Below the pieces are notes generated by a model. The model made no database searches, was not told the DNA's origin, and saw nothing but the letters and a program-made list of their open reading frames with translations. Below, one piece after another: positions 59,004 through 64,000 of a stretch of 64,000 nucleotides of DNA. The DNA lies in contig JAEBUN010000022.1 in NCBI GenBank assembly GCA_023014365.1, positions 372,001 to 436,000 of the forward strand, in the 5' to 3' direction. A program made the translations under genes and the position numbers. The stretch's first letter is position 1; each line of letters opens with the position of its first letter. This DNA comes from Lepiota brunneoincarnata. Taxonomy: Eukaryota; Basidiomycota; Agaricomycetes; Agaricales; Agaricaceae.

Positions 59004-59326
59004 TCTGGTGGGAACTTGGATAATGACTTCCCAGTCATTCCGAACACTGAGTAAACTAGGAAGCTACTGTAAATATCCTTCCGGACGGAACGAGGCGGTG
59101 AATAAGGGGGTGACGGGTGATGGGTGTGACCAGGGGACAGGGCAGGGTCGTAAGGAGTGGCTGTGCTCTGTGGGCACATGGGGAACATGAGGCGGGAGTA
59201 GGTGATGGTCAACGAGGCTTCAAGGAGGCAGTCGGGGTATGTAGAGGTCGGTAGGGACAGGATGGAGTGGGTAGGAATTGGTGAGGTCGTAGTGAGAAGA
59301 CAGGGCCCCTCGCGGTGGGCTCCACT

Positions 59327-59680
59327 TGTAGGAAAGAGAATCATCCTCCAAGACAATTGTAAGGGCGAGGTGTGGTTGGCGAAACGACCACGGGCTCGTC
59401 TTCCCGACCTCGTGAAACTGGGTACAAGTACAACTCCAGTTGAGTGAGGGATCGTAGGGGAACTTGAGAGAGCGAGAGAAAGAGAGACAGAGAGAGAGCG
59501 AAACTGAGGGAAAGAAACTTCAGGTTGGTTACGCTGTAGCCTATCGGAGGTCTTATGGCAGCGGAGACATCCTCGTCGTTGGGAGCTCAGGTATCTAAGT
59601 ACAAATGTGCTACTTAAATACCTAAAAGAAAATATGATGCAGGGACAGATTCTGCACGTAGGCGAGTTTCCTCCCTCACA
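59327..59680. repeat. Direct repeat, copy 2
   Basis: Second copy of the repeat at 58666-59003, with an insertion of about 20 bases after GTACAACTCC. Immediately to its right, on the minus strand, MSNTEVLILASSLLQAQWYY (59788 onward) could be the first exon of a small gene ending at a GTGTGA donor at about 59683. I could not extend it. Confidence 0.8.
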
Positions 59681-59969
59681 CCCGATTTCGAAACGAGTCT
59701 CTTGGGCATCAACTTGAGCGGAAGGACTATAATACCATTGCGCTTGAAGTAACGAACTGGCCAATATCAGGACCTCTGTGTTTGACATTAGCAGTATCAG
59801 GTAGGGGAGTATACTTGTAAAGGCAAGGGAGATTCTTCACTACTTGCACAATGTATTCGTCCTACTCCTAGCAATGCCTCTCTGGGTACTCGGTACGCTT
59901 GAATGGCTGAGTGCCACTTGGACTTATCTTTTATAGTACCACAGCATCTTACAAAGAGAACATCGGTCA

Positions 59970-60700
59970 CTAGCAGAAAAAGCGATCATTCATTGTGCAA
60001 ACCGGTAATTTATTGATAAGAAAACTATCACCAACCCCCCTCGCTCTCCCGCTTTGACTCATCACCCCCTGCAGCAACGATCTCTCCAACATATCATCAT
60101 GATGTTCAACCCCAATAAGGGAAGACGCTTCCACTCCAACCAGCCATCTCACCGCACCGGACAGAAAGATCGGGCATCGAGACTCATGACACCCAGCCCA
60201 GTCAAAGTCGATCGGCTTAACATCACCATTCCTCGTAACCATCGCATTCTGGGCCCAGATATCTCCAAAAATAAAGCCCTCCCCATGTAACACATCCAGA
60301 GCCTCTCGTACGCGATCCTTGATCTGTGGTGGTGGTATATCCGCTTCTCACCTAACATCTCACCATCAATGTATTCCATCACAACCATCCGAAGCAGACG
60401 ATGTGACGGATCTCCCGTCTGAACTCCAAGCTTGCCGAATAAAAGAGCTGCGGGGCTAAGTTCTCGGCGAGCAGGCGATGTGCCTTCTCTCCATAGCGCC
60501 GGACAAATTTGACAACGATTAGTTTGGGAGGATCTATAGGCATCTCAACAAGGAGGGTAACACATATTGATTCCTTCTCAAGTGATTGAAGGCACTTGAA
60601 CATGATGATGTTGCCGCTCTCATCCGGGTATCTACGAATAGAAGGGCAGAAGCCGTGAGCGGGTTTCGCTGAGGCTACGACCGGGCCCTATCACTGTGGG
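59970..60700 (-). pseudogene. Kinase-like gene fragment, frame broken
   Basis: Reading right to left, pieces of a fungal protein-kinase-like domain appear: LIVVKFVRRYGEKAHRLL with the likely ATP-binding Lys (about 60510), FGKLGVQTGDPSHRLLRMVV and VVMEYIDGEML (hinge, about 60380), REALDVLHGEGFIFGDIWAQ (catalytic loop, about 60290) and VKPIDFDWAGCHESRCPIF. The usual HRD and DFG are replaced by FGD...N and DFDW, as in a large atypical Agaricomycete family. The frame shifts at least twice, near 60445 and 60340, without introns. A possible N-terminal lobe remnant lies at about 61170-60960 (LFYPIFGYFLDHLLDYEF). Either a pseudogene or a gene spoiled by sequence errors. Confidence 0.6.
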
Positions 60701-60999
60701 ACCAATTTCATCGTAATAACTCCAAAGACGCTGGAGACTTTGTCGCAACGAGGACATAACACACGCAACCCGAAGACAGTGGTGTTCATTCAGCATTGAG
60801 TCCAAGCCAGCCCAGAGGAAATCCGTAAGGCATCGGACAATCCATGTGCAACACCTCGTGTTGATAAAAATGGCGTCATTAAGGCAAAATCAAGGCGATT
60901 CGAATATTTACCCCTTCTTAAGGCCAATATCCAAGTCCTCAAGTCAACTTGTGTAGAAGGATCAGAGCCCCAGTCCAAATCCCATTTCTGGTTTCGCAG

Positions 61000-62715
61000 A
61001 TGAGAACTCGTAGTCCAGCAGATGGTCGAGAAAGTAGCCAAAGATGGGGTAGAACAACTGGACAGGAAGAGCTATTAGTGTCGAAAGGTGCGTCCGTACC
61101 ATAACGATTGTTCTGAATGGGAGTTTCATCGGGCCGATGCAGGGTTTTTGCGGCAACCCTACCACGCGTTGTAAAGCAAAATTTAGAAAAAGAATGCTTG
61201 AAACAGGGCTTGAAACACACCTCCGATTAATTCATCATCCTCTACTGACTCTCAACAGAGAATGCGGTGACTTGACAATGATGCATACGGGGTCGTCAAT
61301 AGGGCAACCCGGGAACACAGTCTGACACCTTCTGCCAAGGTACCATCCACCCGTCATGCAACTGAGTTGCAGGGACCCGAGCCTCAACAAGCTTCAACAT
61401 CTCAACATGTCTCTCTCAGGTTTTTGGTAGTCGGAACAGAAGCGGCCCAGAGGTCGAGGGCGCCAACAGGAACAGAGTCAAATTGAGACGCCTTCTTTTT
61501 CTTGGTTACTTACCTGAAAAAATCCACTCATTTTGGCCCATCAAATATGACCTGGGAGAAACATTGATCATCCTCGCCTTGTGCGTATCAGAGAAGACGG
61601 GGGGGGGGGGGGGGGGGGGGAAGGTGAACATATTGATGTAGGAATAACTGCAGATTAGGGTTTTGTCAACAGCGTGCACAAGGGGTAACTAACAGAGGGA
61701 CGTTCCACAACGACATGCACGTTCTGGCTCAGATGGCCTGTGTATTACGCAATTGTCCCTCATCGACCGTCCCTCCTCAACTAGATTCAGCTCGTCGACG
61801 AGTTGCTTGAGGCTACCGTCGATGGGAACGTTGGGTTCCAGAGGGCGAGGGAGTCTGTGGTAACGAAGTTAAACGGCCTCATCTCTCCTTTAATCGTTTT
61901 CTTGGGAGCATATCCTGGTTTTTCCCGACTAATTTGACTTCAGTGGTGCAGTTATAGTCACAGCCGCGAACGTAACAAACAAGGGGAATAATGGAGGTCA
62001 TAGTGAAAGAGTTTGAGTGCGCGAGTACAGCCGACAGGGGAGGTTGAATGCCAAGGCCGTCGGACCCTGTCACATGTTATCACGTAGAGTACATCACACT
62101 ACTAGAATCCTCCACAATTTTTTCAGACTTTTACCCATTTAGATAATTCACCTCTCGAGGGAGTCCATCTGTTGATACAGTGGGCACATATAAATGCCGA
62201 ATTCAAAAAAAAAAGGAAATAAAAGACCATATCACGTGTTGTCACATTTGTGATTACTAAAACCCTCAAACTCCAAGTGGTACATGTTGTACACTACTCA
62301 ACTACGTTCCTAATCATAACTAAGCAACAAGCAAAACATGGAATCCAGCCAATGCCGAATAATCATCTCCACAAAGTGGGTATATCACAACCAAGTGGTA
62401 ATCACGTGAGAGGAAGGAAAATAACATCCGAGATGAGAAAGGGGGTGTAAGGGGAGAGAAATTGGATAGCGAGGGCAAAAAGTGGGGAGGGGGAAATAGT
62501 TAGTAGTTGTGCTCGAAAGCTTAATTGACGACATTGTGGATTGGAAAGCATGAAATTAAGAGTCGATAATGGGAAGGAGGAGGGACTCGGTGGTATAGTA
62601 AGACGGATATAAAACAATGCAGTGATCGCAGAAGAGCAAGGAAGAACTGTGCATACATAGAAGTCAACACCCAATCACTGAAGGAAGCGACAAACACAAC
62701 TCACAAGATCCTCTC
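61000..62715. other. Region without a supported gene
   Basis: Apart from the kinase-like remnant at the left edge (to about 61220) and the G tract, no coding signal is convincing. Purine-rich and A-rich runs near 62200 and 62400-62600 suggest the 3' flank of the forkhead gene. Confidence 0.4.
61599..61620 (+). repeat. 22-base G homopolymer
   Basis: Uninterrupted G run, the longest homopolymer in the window. It could fold as a G-quadruplex; its length in the sequence is probably imprecise. Confidence 0.9.
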
Positions 62716-64000
62716 TTACACTCTCAAACGAGAACTGCTGGACGATGAAGATGACAGGGAATCAGGAGACAGATTCTCGATCCGTTGTCCCCGCCGTACA
62801 GGCGTCCTGGAAGCCGAGTACGACCCCACCGCTAGCGTAGATGAGGGGGCGGCATTTGTTGAAGCCTGGGTCTGAGCATTCATCGGATAACCCATCGAAT
62901 GAAAGTGCGTCCCCGCCACACCGAACGGAGGCACAGGTAGCGAAGATTGACCAAACTTGGGGAACGTGTCCCTCGAGGGCACAAACCCACCACCCTGAGA
63001 ATGCGGTGGGCCCACGTCCCGAGCATACTGCGAAATGTTGCCGGGAGCACCAGTGGGGGTGACAGGCGAAAGCGTCAGACCATCCATCCCACTGGTCGAT
63101 TGCGCGACACGAACACCAGAGGGCCCACTCTCAGCGTCGTCGTCATCATGTTCGGATAGGTCCAAGTGCATCGGGACGTTTCCAATTCCCCCAGGAAGAT
63201 CGCGTTTAGAGTTGTACGGCGCAGCGTTCTTCTTGTTCCTCCGGCGTTCGCGCTTGTAACCCTCCCCCTTTGAGATATCGAGCTCCCAATACCTCCCCTT
63301 ACCAGGCTCAGTGATCGGTCTTTCGCTAGATCGGAATACTTGGTTTAATGAAAGGTTATGGCGGATCGAGTTCTAGCAGCACAGGTTAGTGTGGCGCAAA
63401 ATGGATGATGGACAACGGAGTGCGCATACCTTCCATGCCTGATTCGACCGCTTTTGAAACCACTCAAACCTATCTTCCAACGCTTGGTATATCTCCTGCA
63501 ACGTCAACTTGCCCTTCTCGCTCCCGTGGATGGCTAGTTTGACCAGAATGGGGAGGGGTTGCTGTGGTTTTTGGCCGGGTGGCGGGTCCGGCAATGCCCA
63601 AAGGTCGACGCTCGTGCCTTGGGAGATGCCAATCTGGGTACGCAGATATCTCTCCGTCTCGAGCCACTTGCGGGAACGGGACTGCTGGGAGTCTGTGGAG
63701 CCCACCCGTCCTCGGGGACGGCGGGATAGGGATTGGGCAGGGGGTGGCGTAACTTGGCTCTCGTAGCTGGAGGATGAAAGCGATGGAGACTCTGTGAGGT
63801 CTCGCAAGGGTACAACGGATGGATGGAGTGGCGGGACATCGTATGGGTTCTGGTCAAGGCGGACGGGGGGTCGAAGGGGGTAGGGGTAGGTGAGGTAGAG
63901 AGGACGAGGTTGGTATCCGGGTGGAAGATAGGGCTGATCTTGCTCTGGCGAGGATTCGTAGTCGTATCCAGGTTGTAATGAGGATGAAGTGGGACGTAGC
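62716..64000 (-). CDS. Forkhead transcription factor (5' end beyond window)
   Basis: The forkhead winged-helix DNA-binding domain spans about 63555-63235, split by an intron at about 63374-63429. The left half reads LAIHGSEKGKLTLQEIYQAL and DRFEWFQKRSNQAWK; after the intron NSIRHNLSLNQVFRSSERP, the recognition helix (with the invariant Asn, Arg and His), then GKGRYWELDISKGEGYKRER. A basic RRRNKKNA stretch follows as a nuclear signal. N-terminal to it is a Pro/Tyr/Ser-rich disordered region (PGYQPRPLYLTYPYPLRPP at about 63900) that continues past 64000. The C-terminal part is Ser/Pro/Gly-rich, has a DDDDAESG acidic patch, and ends SSSSSSSSRLRV. A GTAAGA donor overlaps the stop (about 62716), so a further exon is possible. 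Binds DNA and regulates transcription; the target pathway is unknown. Confidence 0.9.

Noticed and set aside
58937..59788. Long minus-strand open frame of 283 codons
   Set aside because: It runs through the second and part of the first direct repeat and its unique spacer with low-complexity Ser/Pro residues. Only the first 30-odd codons look possible as an exon.

Overview
The window looks like genomic DNA of a filamentous basidiomycete, most likely an Agaricomycete. Coding regions are broken by many short introns (about 50-65 nt, GT...AG). Single-copy eukaryotic genes are present (CK2 beta, GUP1, COA6, a Dpb11/Rad4-type BRCT protein, a TBC RabGAP, a forkhead factor). The mobile DNA is fungal in type (hAT, Ty1/copia, solo LTRs). 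The F-box, kinase-like and duplicated unknown genes remind me of the Ceratobasidium/Rhizoctonia group, but that is only an impression.

Layout. 1-14.4 kb: two head-to-tail copies of an FAD-dependent monooxygenase (the first cut by the window edge) are separated by a 6.5-kb gene-poor stretch rich in C/G tracts. Two MBOAT-type acyltransferases follow: GUP1 (minus) and a wax-synthase-like enzyme (plus), divergent from one promoter. 14.4-17.5 kb: no supported gene. 17.5-31.1 kb: a housekeeping block with CK2 regulatory subunit, an arrestin-domain protein with a long disordered tail, an unknown serine-rich protein, COA6 and a TBC-domain RabGAP. 31.8-43.0 kb: an allantoate-permease-type MFS transporter, a four-BRCT Dpb11/Rad4 homologue and an SVOP-like MFS transporter divergent from it. 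43-45.5 kb: weakly supported coding segments. 45.8-52.1 kb: the most rearranged region. A 1.85-kb segment carrying an unknown two-exon gene is present twice as direct copies. Between them lies a Ty1/copia 3' fragment, split by a hAT transposon that itself carries two solo LTRs. 53-57.7 kb: an F-box protein and a large single-pass membrane protein. 58-61 kb: a direct repeat and a broken kinase-like gene. 62.7-64 kb: a forkhead factor running off the right edge.

Two cross-cutting points. First, at least ten conserved reading frames shift by one base without a usable intron, usually at a 3-5 base homopolymer. I read this as mostly consensus (assembly) error, so proteins here should not be taken literally without checking. 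Second, exon structure is unusual in places: the CK2 beta gene appears to need a 4-nt microexon, and the monooxygenases appear to encode only the initiator Met in exon 1.

No tRNA, rRNA or CRISPR array was recognised. Exon boundaries are manual calls from GT/AG sites, frame and family knowledge.
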